Part shown: one piece after another, positions 10,758 through 21,398 of the stretch
Numbering within the stretch: the stretch's first letter is position 1
Layout of the letters: every line of letters begins with the position of its first letter
Origin: Phragmites australis
Lineage: Eukaryota; Streptophyta; Magnoliopsida; Poales; Poaceae
Direction of reading: 5' to 3'
Length of the DNA stretch: 64,000 bases
Assembly (NCBI RefSeq): GCF_958298935.1
Contig: NC_084942.1
Span: 12,283,501 to 12,347,500 of the forward strand
Position numbers and translations under genes: made by a program
Notes under the pieces: generated by a model
What the model saw: only the letters and a program-made list of their open reading frames with translations
Databases searched by the model: none
Told to the model about the DNA's origin: nothing

Positions 10758-11605
10758 ATGGTCCTCGAGTCATGTAGGTAAAAAAGTGCCCTATGTAGGG
10801 TGTAAAAATAATTTGAATTGCCGCGCTCTCGGTCATGAGCATGCTTCTATTCATTTGCATCAGTCATAGAGTTTTCTGATTTGGGGATGTATGATATGGA
10901 ATGGTACAATGGAAATGGTTATTTATGATTATTGATTACATGAGATGGTTCCAGTTACATTTATGTTCAAGTTGTTGGTTACAAGGTAGGAAGGTACTTT
11001 TGGTTAAGTATAGATGCTTACACATAGGTGCCTAGGTTGCTTACGCTTATGAATTTACTTAACCTTGTGGCCTACTTCTTGCTAATAACTAAAATGCATA
11101 ATCCTTGGAGTCGGGTTATTATATGTACATATTATGGATTAAGTCATGTGAGTACCTTCGTACTCATGCTGATCTTTCAGGTTCCACAGGTGAGGAGGAG
11201 CTCGTGTTTGGCTACTTCACGCCCGCTGATGTAGGTGCCGGGAATGAGTAGTGCAAACTACTTGAGTGGCATGCTTTTGGGTGGAGCCTAAGGGCATATG
11301 GCTTCACCTAGATTTTTTTGTTCATAGTTGTTACCTTTTCGATGCGTAGTTCTCTAATCTTTTGTTGTAAATTGTTGTAAATGATCATCCTCTAAAGACT
11401 TATAATATAATCTTAATTACTTGCTCTCTATTAAGCTATGTTGTGATGTTTTATGTTGGAAAGGCATGTGTTCTGATCTTAAACACAAAACACGTGCCGG
11501 GACTACCAGGGTGATATTCTGATTAATCATTGTAGTCATGATTCTATAAATGACCAACTTAATGATTAATTAGAATATTATTTGGACGGTTCCTCACAAG
11601 GTCGA
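10758..11605 (+). repeat. Plus-strand fragment of the large Tekay/Del-type LTR
   Basis: From ATGGTCCTCGAG onwards this is the reverse-orientation relative of 2800-3650. Shared landmarks are AGGGTGTAAAAA, CTCGGTCATGA, the GTACTCATGCTGATCTTTCAGG region with GTGAGGAGGAG, and the final inverted-repeat block around CTTAATGATTAATTAGAAT. It starts exactly where the truncated LTR of element B ends and has lost the first two thirds of the full LTR. Confidence 0.75.
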
Positions 11606-11994
11606 ACTGCCAGTGGAGTCTAGTTCTAATAACTAGGTCCCGACATAACCGCTATGATGACACCATTGGACCCCTGTTCCACCTCACACCACACATACTC
11701 CTTGCCTACATAGACACTGATGGATAAGATGAAAACAAAGAACAGCTAGGTTCTTGCAATTTAGGACAAATTGATCCATGAAATAAGTAGTTTGCAGGTG
11801 AAAATTACCTTAGATTGACTCCCAAGCCGGAGTAAATATTTATTTTCATTGGATTATTATGATCGATCAGTTAGTAATTGGATATTTGACTGCTACTGAT
11901 GCAAAGTGTGTATTCTGCTTCATGAGCGGACGATTAAAATGGATATTTGGTCGTAATTTGCCAAAGAGTCACCGCCACGATTAAAATGTCCATT
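11606..11994. other. Non-coding interval, nothing recognised
   Basis: Sequence between the LTR fragment and the CACTA element. No gene or repeat was recognised. The last three bases (ATT, 11992-11994) are the left target-site duplication of the CACTA element. Confidence 0.5.
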
Positions 11995-12039
11995 CACTAC
12001 TACAAAAGCTATTTTTCGAGACACCTACTGTACATTTCT

Positions 12040-12300
12040 ACAGGCAGTTCATAAGACAAATCGCCTGAGTACTCGGCTCGGGCCCTGTGAGGTTGTGTAC
12101 CGCCTGTGAAAACTAGTTTCCATAGGTAGTTCCTTAAGAGAACCGCCTGTAAAAATATCTGTTTTCACAGGCGGTTCCTTATGTGAACCGCCTGTAGAAA
12201 TGGAGCTATTTCTACAGGCGGTTCTCATAAGGAACCATATGGGGAAATTAGTTTTCAAAGCGGTTCACTTTAGGAACCACCTACGGAAATATCCCATGAA
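12040..12300. repeat. 5' subterminal repeats of the outer CACTA
   Basis: Several copies of AGGCGGTTC-(CT)-TAWGWGAACCGCCTG occur in direct and inverted orientation, forming palindromes such as CACAGGCGGTTCCTTATGTG. In En/Spm these subterminal arrays are the binding sites of the element-encoded DNA-binding protein. The same motifs recur at 25375-25690. Confidence 0.85.
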
Positions 12301-12897
12301 TAGTGCCTCCCGTGGGGAGCTCGATTCAGACCGATCTCAATGTTGTTCGAACAGTGTAGCTCAAGTGGTGGACACAAATTTTGAAAACAAAGGGAGGGGG
12401 GTTTGTTTTTGAATTCCTTGGAGGAGACATCTAAGGTAAGAGTATCTCATCCCTAGGTAGCATCTTTTTGAAGTATAGATTTAGATTTATGGCTTATTTA
12501 GGGTTTGAAAATGTTCTAAAGTGCTCATGGTTCTAGCCATTTAGATCCTTAAATTAACTAAAATTTGTGGAAATGTTGATTCGATTGTGTAAATTCACAT
12601 GATTCTAGTATTATATTTCAAAATTGTACCTTCAATTTGATGCTTTTTAAGCCTCTAGGAGGTTCTATTATGAATGGGGATTTTTTTTGGATCTAGATCT
12701 AGATCTAGATGTAAAGGGAGAGATAGAGAGAGAGTAATGAATCTATATTGTTTTGAGCCATAAATTTGCGCCAATGTAGATTCAATTGCGTGACATATTA
12801 TAATCATAACATGCCCAATTTTTTCTATATTTTAAAAAAATTAATCTTATTATTAATTAATTTATTTATGTATCTAATTCTGTTGTTGAAGTTAAAG
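12301..12897 (+). other. Upstream region of the outer CACTA transposase
   Basis: AT-rich non-coding sequence between the subterminal repeats and the transposase start. A short palindromic run of GATCTA units lies near 12690-12712. Promoter or first intron is possible, but no clear TATA or splice pair could be fixed. Confidence 0.35.
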
Positions 12898-14924
12898 ATG
12901 GAAAAAGCATGGATGTACGATGCGCCAAGACATGGAGAAATATACATCAAAAGACTTTATGCTTTTATTGAAACCGCCAAGAAGGACGCTTTGACTAAGA
13001 AGACAAAGGAAACATATTGTCCATGTTTTGACTGTAAAACCAGAAATTATGGGTCAAATCAAGCATAATCAAATCATACTTGATCTTGAGAGGTTTTTTC
13101 GAGGATTACACATGCTGGTACAATCACGGCGAACAATGTACAAGCGAACCAAATGATGACATTGCTGTTGATCAAGTGGATGGTGATGATGAGGGAGTCG
13201 AAGGTGACACTAATGTTATGGTGGATGATGATACCGATTTCGGTCTGAAGAAAATGTCGCGCCACGTAGAACCACATGTTTAAAGGGACACGAGAGGTTT
13301 AGATAATTTTGAGGCATTACAGAAGGCATCGAAGTAACTTTTGTATGAGGAATTGAAGAGTTGTGACAAGAAGTTTACGGTGTTGCATTTGGTGCTTGAA
13401 CTTCTAAGGTTGAAGGCCAGCAATGAATGGTCCGATAAGAGTTTCTCGGATCTATTGAGCCTCTTAAAAAACATGCTTTCGAAGCCTAACTCCTTGCTCA
13501 CCACCACTTATCAGGTGAAGAAGCTTATATGTTCATTGTCATTGGATGTGCAAAAAATACATGCATGTCCGAACCACTGTATCCTTTACCGTAAAGAGTA
13601 CGAAGCATTGGATACATGCCCAGTGTGCAATACGAGTCGATACAAGAGGAATGATGATTGTGAGGACGAAGATGCTTCCACCAACGCGAAGAAGAAGAAG
13701 AAGAGTACTGCTAGTCATGACAAAGAAGACACTTCTTTCGACGTGGAGAAGAAGAGAAAAAGTCCTACCATGGTGATTTGGTACCTACCAGTGATATCCT
13801 GCTTGCAGCATTTGTACTCAAACCCTAGGGACTCTGAACTGCTGCGTTGCCATTTCGATAAGCGCAAGAAGGATGGAACTAAGCTTTGACACCCCGTTGA
13901 TGCTAGCCAATGGAGAAAGTTCGATGCCATGTATCCAGATTTCATTGAAGAACCAAGGAATGTAAGGTTCGTGTTGAGTACAGATGGAATGAATCCTTTC
14001 GGTGACATGAGCACCTCACATAGCACTTGGCTCGTGGTCCTGGCCATCTACAACCTTCCTCCATGGATCTGCATGACGCATAAGTACTTTATGCTGTCCT
14101 TTCCTATTGAAGGACCGAAACAACCAGGCATGAAACCACTAATGGAAGATATGGCGAAACTGTGGAACGATGGGGTCCAGGTGTGGTATGAGTTCCGGTG
14201 ACAGTACTTCACACTAAAAGCCATGATTTTTATGACCATCAATGATTATCCTGCCCTTTTTTCCATATCAGGACAGGTTAAAGGGAAGCAAGGATGTGTT
14301 GTGTGCTTGGATGAAACCGCATTTGTGTACCTTCCGTACTCACAGAAGGTAGTGTACACGCAACACTGATGGTTCTTACTCAGAACTCACAGATACCACA
14401 AGATGAAGAAACATTTTAACAACACGGTTGAGCAAGGTACTGGCCCAAAACCTCGCAGCGGGGCACTAGTGTTTGAAATGGTCAGGAGCATTAAGTTTGT
14501 TTTGGGGAAGTCACCGAAGGGTAAAAAGAGGAAGAAAAATGAGACACCGACCGGCATGTTGTGGAAGAAGATGCTGATTTTCTTTAAGTATTTGCCCTAC
14601 TAGAAGGACTTGGACATTCGCCACAACATCGATGTCATGCACGTTGAGAAGAATGTGTGTGATAGCATCCTTGGTCTCTTACTGGACATACTGTGCAAGG
14701 CAAAGGATGGAATCAAGTCACGTAAGAACTTGGTGCATTTTGGAATCAGGCCAGAGCTACACCCTGAAGACAGACCAAATGGGAAGCATTATCTTCCCTC
14801 GGCTAGCTACTCTCTGACACCTGAGGAGAAAAAGGCACTGTGCAAGTGCTTACGTGGGGTGAGAGTCTCCAATAAGCTAGGAAAGTTGTTTCTGATAAAA
14901 AAGCAAAGGCTATTTGCGATATAA
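12898..14924 (+). pseudogene. TNP2-type transposase of the outer CACTA, broken
   Basis: The start codon at 12898 begins a transposase-associated domain (MEKAWMYDAPRHGEIYI, then CPCFDC), followed by the LRGFFEDYTCWYNHGE block and an acidic linker. The TNP2 domain proper starts near 13341: LRLKASNEWSDKSF, then CPVCNTSRYK, a Lys-rich insert, WYLPVISCLQHLY, FVLSTDGMNPFG, LPPWICMTHKYFM and DIRHNIDVMHVEKNV, in the normal order. It is the catalytic protein that would cut at the CACTA ends. It is interrupted by stops at 13887, 14199, 14367 and 14601 at positions where relatives usually have Arg or Trp. After 14924 the last part of TNP2 is missing or unrecognisable; the nested CACTA lies 0.5 kb downstream. 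Confidence 0.9.
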
Positions 14925-15455
14925 TGGATAGTTGGTTTATATTGAAGTCCTCTAGTCTCTAGTTGGGTAGCTTTGATAATATCATATATAGTAGCTGTTA
15001 GTCTGTCAAGCGCATCTGTTTGTAATATAGAAGCTCTTAGTCTGTCAAGTGCATCTCATCTTGGAATATTTACCATGTTATCATCTTCAAGAAAAAAAAA
15101 ACAAGATGCTCCTTCCTTGATATATTCAGACAATTCATCCATGTGTGTTCCTTAGGTAGGTAGAATTAAACAAAAAGAGACTGTCATAGGTTGATACCAT
15201 GAATTTGGTGCTAAGTTGGCTAACTATATGTTTAAATAAGCATATCGTTGGTTCACAAAGACAACTGTAATAATTGATGTTGTCTAAGAATTTAGCCACT
15301 TAATATCTCCCAATGACTCTAGATGCCAAACTTGTGGTTCTTAGCCATTCTCTTCTTTTTTTTATCTGCTTGAGTTGTAATAAACATGGTTCTGGGTCCA
15401 AAATATTGGCTACATGTGTGATAGGCTACTAGCCTGGACGATATTGTAAACCTTA
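14925..15455. other. Outer CACTA, non-coding interval before the nested element
   Basis: Short repeats of TAGTCTGTCAAG (near 14998-15050) are visible. No gene was recognised. It probably represents decayed 3' transposase sequence or intergenic sequence of the outer CACTA. Confidence 0.4.
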
Positions 15456-15485
15456 CACTACTATAGAACCCCACATAATAGCCGT

Positions 15486-15640
15486 CACCTTCAGTGCCGG
15501 TTCAAAGGAACCGGTACTGAAAGTGGTATCAGTGTCGGTTCTAAAACTCCCGCCCATGATCGAGGGCCTGGAGTTAAGAACCGGCACTGATAGTGGTGTT
15601 TAAGTGTCGGTTCCTCTTTAAACGGCACTAATAGCATCCT
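15486..15640. repeat. 5' subterminal repeats of the nested CACTA
   Basis: Direct and inverted copies of GTGCCGGTTC and ACCGGCACTGATAGTGG-like units follow the left end. Equivalent units lie at 20110-20210. These are expected transposase or accessory-protein binding sites. Confidence 0.8.
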
Positions 15641-16645
15641 ACAGTATATATAGCCCATCTTCTTCCCCGTCTCGACCCAGAACAGAGCCGCCGCCGCTGC
15701 CACAGCCCAGTGTTACAGCGCCTCCTTGCCATTTTTTTAGAGATTCAAGGTTTTTTTTGCGTGGGAGCCTTAAAAATTTGGAGGAGTCAACTGTTTTAAG
15801 GTTAGTGAGATGATCTATATTTCATTTTTGGATAGATTACTTGGTAGATTGCTCTAGGGTTGATGATGGATGATGCTTGTTCCATGGTTATGGATTTAGA
15901 GATGTAGTTGAGATCTAATTTAGGTAAAGTTTGCAACTTTGTCATTGTTAGATGTATAGAGATTATCTACATTTGATTCTGAGTTGGATTTTAGTTCCTA
16001 GATTGCTCTAGGTTTGAATTTAGGTGGTTGTTAGTTGGTGTTGAAATTTGGAATGAGCAAGAGCTCAAATATCCATATAAATTAGAGAAATGTCGCAATT
16101 TTATCATTGTAGATGATTTAACGAGTAGATTAAAAGTCACATGTAAATAGAGTTGGGTGCCTACATTAAAATCTAGGGACAATTGCAAATTTGCCACTTG
16201 TTGAATCATTATTGCCATTCAAAAATTGCAAAAATACCGCTAGAACTATCATTCGAGTGGCATCCAAAGAATAAAAAATCAGGGAGGTATTTGCAAAATG
16301 TCCAATCTAGCTCTAATTTTCTAGTATGTGGATTGTGTATATTTTTAAAGTCATGAATTTTAGTAATAATCCAGTGGATTTCCTCTGTTAATTAATCAAC
16401 TTAGTGAATTTAACATGTAAAGTTGATAAAATATTGTGTTGTAGGGATGGCATGTCCACCCACGGGTCGCAATCGGACTTGGCAGCCTTTGGAAGGCGGG
16501 TCCCCCGACCCGGCCCAAGTACCGGAAGGAGATGGGCCGTCAAATAGGGACCAATCAGGATGCGAGGTAATTCGATGAATCTGTTCTAGATTTTGAAATG
16601 TTTAATGATTATAAGTCCAATGTGTTTAATTATAATGATTTGCAG
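15641..16645 (+). other. Nested CACTA upstream region
   Basis: Non-coding sequence before the transposase start. A probable 5' leader with an intron: an acceptor-like TTGCAG immediately precedes the start codon at 16646. A short block at 16446-16560 reads as a protein-like piece (MACPPTGRNRTWQP) and may be an earlier exon, unconfirmed. Confidence 0.4.
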
Positions 16646-17682
16646 ATGGGCCGGTCATGGATGTACAACGAACGAGGGCCAGAGTTCATTGTTGGCATCG
16701 AGGCTTTTTTGAGGGTTACCGCGGCGTATAAGAAGCCAAAAAGGAAGCGTGACGAGCACTATATATGATGTCCATGTGTCGACTGCAAGAATGAGAAGCA
16801 GTTTTCAAACATAGAGCAGATCCATGCACACTTGATTCGCAGGGGTTTCAAGGCCGGCTACACCCGTTGGACTGAGCATGGTGAACTTGCAGATGTTGGG
16901 CATGAAGGGCAACCAACAGTCGAAGGAGACGGAGACGGAGGCAACGATCTGACGGCTAACGAAGACTTCGATATGTCGGTATTTGAAGATACTTTTGTCG
17001 AGAACGATGATTGGGAAACTTTTGTTGGCAACAATGAAGAAGGCATAGAACAAATGTTGCGTGATAGGGGGGGGGGGACTTCACCAGTGAAAGACAACAT
17101 CAAAAGTACCAACGCATGATAGAGGACTCTAAAACACCAGTTTACCCAAACTGTAAAGATGAGCATAGCAAGTTGCATGTGGTGCTGACACTAATGCAAA
17201 TGAAGGCTAGCAATGGTTGGGCCGATAAAGGCTTCAATGAATTGTTAGAATTTTTGAGGGAATTGCTTCCAGAGGGGAACGTGTTGCCCAAAAACACGTA
17301 CCATGCCAAGCAGGTTGTCTGCCCGTTGGGATTGGAAGTAGAGAAAATACATGCATATGGAAATGACTGCATGTTGTTCCACGGCGAGGATGCAGATTTG
17401 GAAGCGTGTCGCATTTGCAGTGCACCACAGTACAAGAGCAACATTGATGATATCGAGAGCGATGGTGTGGGGGTGAAGAGAAAGAAGAAAAGACCCCCCA
17501 TTAAGGTGGCTTGGTATTTCCCTATAATCCCCTGTTTGAAGTGATTGTTTGCTAACAGAGCGAATGCCGAGCTGATGCGATGGCACGCCGAACAGCGCAA
17601 GAAAGATGGAATGCTTAGACACCCTGCTGATGGCATGCAATGGAGGAGATTCGATTCGAAATGCAAGCTTGTCGTGCCCACA
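16646..17682 (+). pseudogene. N-terminal part of TNP2-type transposase, nested CACTA
   Basis: The start codon at 16646 opens the transposase-associated domain (MGRSWMYNERGPEF, then CPCVDCKN and IRRGFKAGYTRWTEHGE). An acidic linker follows, then the TNP2 beginning (LMQMKASNGWADKGFNELL, CPLGLEVEKIHAYGNDC, CRICSAPQYKS, WYFPIIPCLK, HPADGMQWRRFD). Stops at 16766 and 17542 fall at positions normally holding Arg. The frame also shifts near 17106-17116. The reading stops at MQWRRFDSK: the catalytic two thirds of TNP2 (the STDGxNPF and DxxHNxDVMH blocks seen in the outer copy) are absent, and sequence of the second gene follows at once. The element could move only with a transposase supplied in trans. 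Confidence 0.88.
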
Positions 17683-19590
17683 ATGAACACTACCATCACG
17701 GTGGCTATGGGGCAGGTCGACTAATGCGTCGAAGGGGCTCTCTTCAATGATCTCCTGATACCACGGGGATACGCTAAGGTCCACATGGACTCTGTGCGAA
17801 AGCTGTACCGTAAGCTTGACATGGATTACCCTGGAGAGACGAGTTCCAAGAGGCTCGGATCAAATGTGGGTGGCTTCGTTCTGTGGCGCAAGCGCTACAT
17901 ATTGTTTGAAGATGAGATAGACGAGTCATCTGATGCGGAGTCGGACCCAGCACACAGAAGAGATCCAACTCCTCCACGGTCGCCGCCAGTGCCACCGTCA
18001 CCAGGAAGAGATCCAACTCCTCCACTGTCACCGCCACTGCCACCGTCACCGAGAAGAGAGCCGACTCCTCCCCCACGCAAGTCGCCAACAAGAGAGTCAA
18101 CTCCTCCCCCTCCAAAGTCAACAACAGTGCCACCAAGGGAGCCAACACCCCCCCCTCCGAAGTCAGCACCAGTGCCTCCAAGAGAGCTGACTCCTCCTCC
18201 TCCGAAGTCAGCAACAGTGCCACCAAAATTGCCAACTCCTCCGAAATTGACAACACGCTCTCAGTCTAAGAAGGTGGGAGCACCTGAGAAGTTACCTTAT
18301 GAAAGAACTGCATAGGAAAACAGAGCGATAGTGAACGCTGAAGTCAAGAAATTATTTAAAAAGTGAGAGCCTGAGAAGAAAAAACCACTCACTGCAGAAA
18401 CGATAAAGTTTCTCTTGACGCTGAGCGAACCTGCTGTGGCTAAGCGTCAATCAGACTACGAGCGTATCAAAGGAAAGAAATCCTTGAGGCAGGCTTCTAT
18501 CAACCAGGTACGGGAAGAACAACAACTAGAAAGATTCCTTAAGGATGCCAATATGACAAGAGAGCAATTTTTTAACGAGTCCGTGGCACCCAAAGCAGCC
18601 GAGAGATGGTAATTTAAGCTGGACGAACTGTTGGTCGCGCCGGACGAGTGGGCCAAACTGACATATCAACTTCGGAAATTTCATGCGTGGTACATGAATG
18701 AGTCGAAGGAGGGTAGGGAAAGTTTTGAGGCCGGAGTCAAGGAACAAGATCTCCTCCACGGGGACGACAGTATTTTTATATTCTTCGAGGAAATGTATCG
18801 ACTGTACCAGCATGATGCTCTCGACGTGTCTATCTTGAGTTGTTGGACTCTATAAGTGTCGTATACGTATAATTCACAATATACATTTTTGTACCATTGT
18901 ATTGAATCTCTTAACTTATTCCTTGTGTAGAATAGAGGTACAAAGATGCAGGAAGGAGTGCATCATGCATGTGGGATTCATCAACCCACATCTTGTTAAC
19001 CCGACAATGATGAAATCTGCCGACCTAAAAAAACCGAGGACCATGTATTAAAGTGTCTTCTGGAGCTACAATTGAAGAAATACATACTTTTACCCTACCA
19101 CTGGGGGTACGTGTTTCTACTCTTTTTGAGCAATATATCATTAGAAAATAGGACCAACTAACCTATGGTGACCTATATGCAGTTTTCAATGGATCCACCT
19201 TGTCATCTAGTCAGATATTAGCAAGATCTTTATTTTCGACTCACAAAATAATTTGAAAGAAACCTACTAACCCGTCATTGACTTGCTACAAAGGTAAAAA
19301 CCGACAATTTCATTACTGCTCTTGTAATATTTGATTTGATTGAATCTAAGTCTACTTACGGTAATAATCACATACATACAGAGTGTACCCACGATACACC
19401 AAGAAAAGTGTTAGATACAGGCCATACACGAAAAAATGGACAATCCGACATAGCTTTCCTTGTAGGAAGCAGGGTCCGGGCAATAATTTATGTGGCTTTT
19501 ATGTAATTGAATTCATGCACAGCTTCAACAGAGAGGATTCGACCCTGCCAAAAGATCCTGAGGTAGGCGGTATACATATTGATGACTAAT
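17683..19590 (+). pseudogene. Second gene of the nested CACTA: Pro-rich protein with Ulp1-like end
   Basis: The first segment (ALFNDLLIPRGYAKVHMDSV, then LGSNVGGFVLWRKRYI) matches the domain placed before the repeat region in grass CACTA second genes and also occurs in the outer copy. From about 17950 to 18260 follows a tandem Pro-rich stretch built on REPTPPPPKS units. Next comes a segment ending KFHAWYMNESKEG and FFEEMYRLYQHDALDVSIL. The exon at about 19383-19589 has RKQGPGNNLCGFYVIEF, the nucleophile-cysteine box of Ulp1 (C48) peptidases. Stops at about 18313, 18364 and 18610 and missing parts around 18960-19380 (where the catalytic His would be) show that it is broken. Captured Ulp1-like domains are known in plant CACTA and Mutator elements. 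Confidence 0.8.
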
Positions 19591-19879
19591 TTTTAGGTTC
19601 AATACGCCAAAATCATATGTATTGATTTCTTCAATTCTTGAAATTGCAAATCCTCGAGCTGTCCAAAGAACGTCTCATACCTCATGAAATCAACACACTT
19701 CAAGAACAACTTGTCGGGTTCATCAATGACGAAATCATCAATCCAACCAGCGAGTTCCATGAAATTGGATCGTCTTTCTCGTTATCTTCAACCCATAAGA
19801 AACGGCAGAGTTCAGACCCATTGGTTCACAAGAAATCTTAAACTCCATAAGATTAATGTAATGAAACTTCATAAGTATA

Positions 19880-19886
19880 CGGTGTG

Positions 19887-19941
<55 letters not shown>
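19880..19941. repeat. (GT)n(AT)n microsatellite
   Basis: A short GTGTGT run is followed by more than 20 AT units inside the nested CACTA, downstream of its second gene. Simple replication slippage explains it. Confidence 0.95.
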
Positions 19942-19944
<3 letters not shown>

Positions 19945-20109
19945 GACGAGACTTTATGTTTTATAAATAAAATTTATATGTGTTTGTGTATATATGCTGT
20001 GATGAAACTTGATATGTATGCGTGTCTATTACCGGCAACGTCCAAAATTTGAAAATGGCACGGTACTGGCGGCAACCGACACGTTTTAAAAAAAAAAGCG
20101 GGAAACACC

Positions 20110-20210
20110 TATCAGTGCTGGTTGGTAACAAACAACCGGCACTGATAGTGATTTTAAATGTCGGTTCCATACCCGACACTGATCACATTTTTTAACCGAC
20201 ACTGATCACC
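20110..20210. repeat. 3' subterminal repeats of the nested CACTA
   Basis: Four units of the type ACCGRCACTGATMAY occur in both orientations just inside the right end, mirroring 15486-15640. Confidence 0.8.
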
Positions 20211-20225
20211 TATCCTGCAGTAGTA

Positions 20226-21398
20226 TTGGTACAGACCAGCCTGGACGAAAACTAGAGAGAACACCAGCACCTATAAAAAATATTGGTTGCGCATGTTCTC
20301 TAGTTGTATTCATTTTGTTTTTTTCTTTGCTGTTCAATGCATGCATATGATGAGATGCATAACTTGTGATTCTTGGTTTTGCGTGGCAGTGTGGAACTGT
20401 GGATCCGTTAGGGGCTTTCAATTTTCTTTCAATGCTGGTTTTATGCCTTCAGTTAGCATTAGCTTGTGGATTATGTGATGCCGGATGATGCTAGTGCTCA
20501 ATTTTTTTTAGCAAATTAATGCTAGTTCTTAATTATTTTAGCAAGTTATGAATAGTCCGTACACACTGTCTGCATAATCGATTAAAAACTGCCTAATTTT
20601 TGTAGTGAATTGGATAAAAATAGGTGGATACCTTTTCTGTCAAATACACTGCATGAGACAATCTTATATTAGGCTTGCTGTCATTTATTGGTTTAATTAG
20701 TTCCCAGCTTAGCTGATCTCTCTCCATGAACCTACATGATTAGATATCTCAAGGATACCATATCTTAGTGGCATACTGTTTCAGAATGCTATTTTAGTGG
20801 CATAGTGACTGGTGGCTGGATACACTACATTACTAGGATTTGACACATTGATCATAGAATTAGTATGTATACTTGGTGATCTAATTTGGTGGTTTGAATT
20901 ACATGCTTCCAGTTTCTGAAATTCAAAGTTCTGTTGGTTAATTTGTGCAGAGAACAAAAGTACATTTTTTGTTTGGTATTGTTCGTTTAAGTCTCCTTAT
21001 TGTTTGATTTTGTTTGTGTCATCATACTGTTTGATTTTGTTTAATTAAAGACATACTGAAAAACTAAAACTACCTTTCATTCCAAATATGCGCCATCATT
21101 TTGAAATAATCTGTTCTGGAGTTAAAGATTTCTGTTCTGGTTTCCCCACAGGTGTTATATATGTTGAAATATGGTCATCAAAGTGAAAGCTCCTACAAGC
21201 ATGCAGAAATATGAATTGATTGTCATGGTTGAGAGCTCATCATAGAGCCTTTTTTTATTGTTTCAAGGGAGGATAATCTTGCTGAAATGAACCATTGCAT
21301 ACTTGTAAGTTTTTTCTAGGCAACAATAATCTAGCAGTTGATTAAGTACCATAGGGCAGAAGAGGACAGTAACCCCTAAGAAACTAGAAGCAAGCAGG
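20226..21398. other. Outer CACTA, interval between nested element and second gene
   Basis: AT-rich, no recognised coding sequence. It should contain the end of the outer transposase region and the promoter of the second gene, but neither could be placed with confidence. Confidence 0.4.

Larger units (their letters stand above)
15456..20225 (+). mobile_element. Second CACTA element nested in the first
   Basis: The left end reads CACTACTATAGAA and the right end, reverse-complemented, reads TACTACTGCAGGA, so the ends agree in TACTACT but the right terminal base is mutated. Subterminal repeats differ from those of the host CACTA: units of ACCGGCACTGATAGTG occur at 15490-15640 and 20110-20210. 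Flanking trinucleotides are TTA and TTG, an imperfect duplication. It carries a deleted transposase fused to a second gene. The family is clearly distinct from the outer element, so it inserted later. Confidence 0.88.

Noticed and set aside
17142..17784. Minus-strand frames of 185 and 179 residues
   Set aside because: They are antisense to the recognised TNP2 transposase and second-gene sequence on the plus strand.
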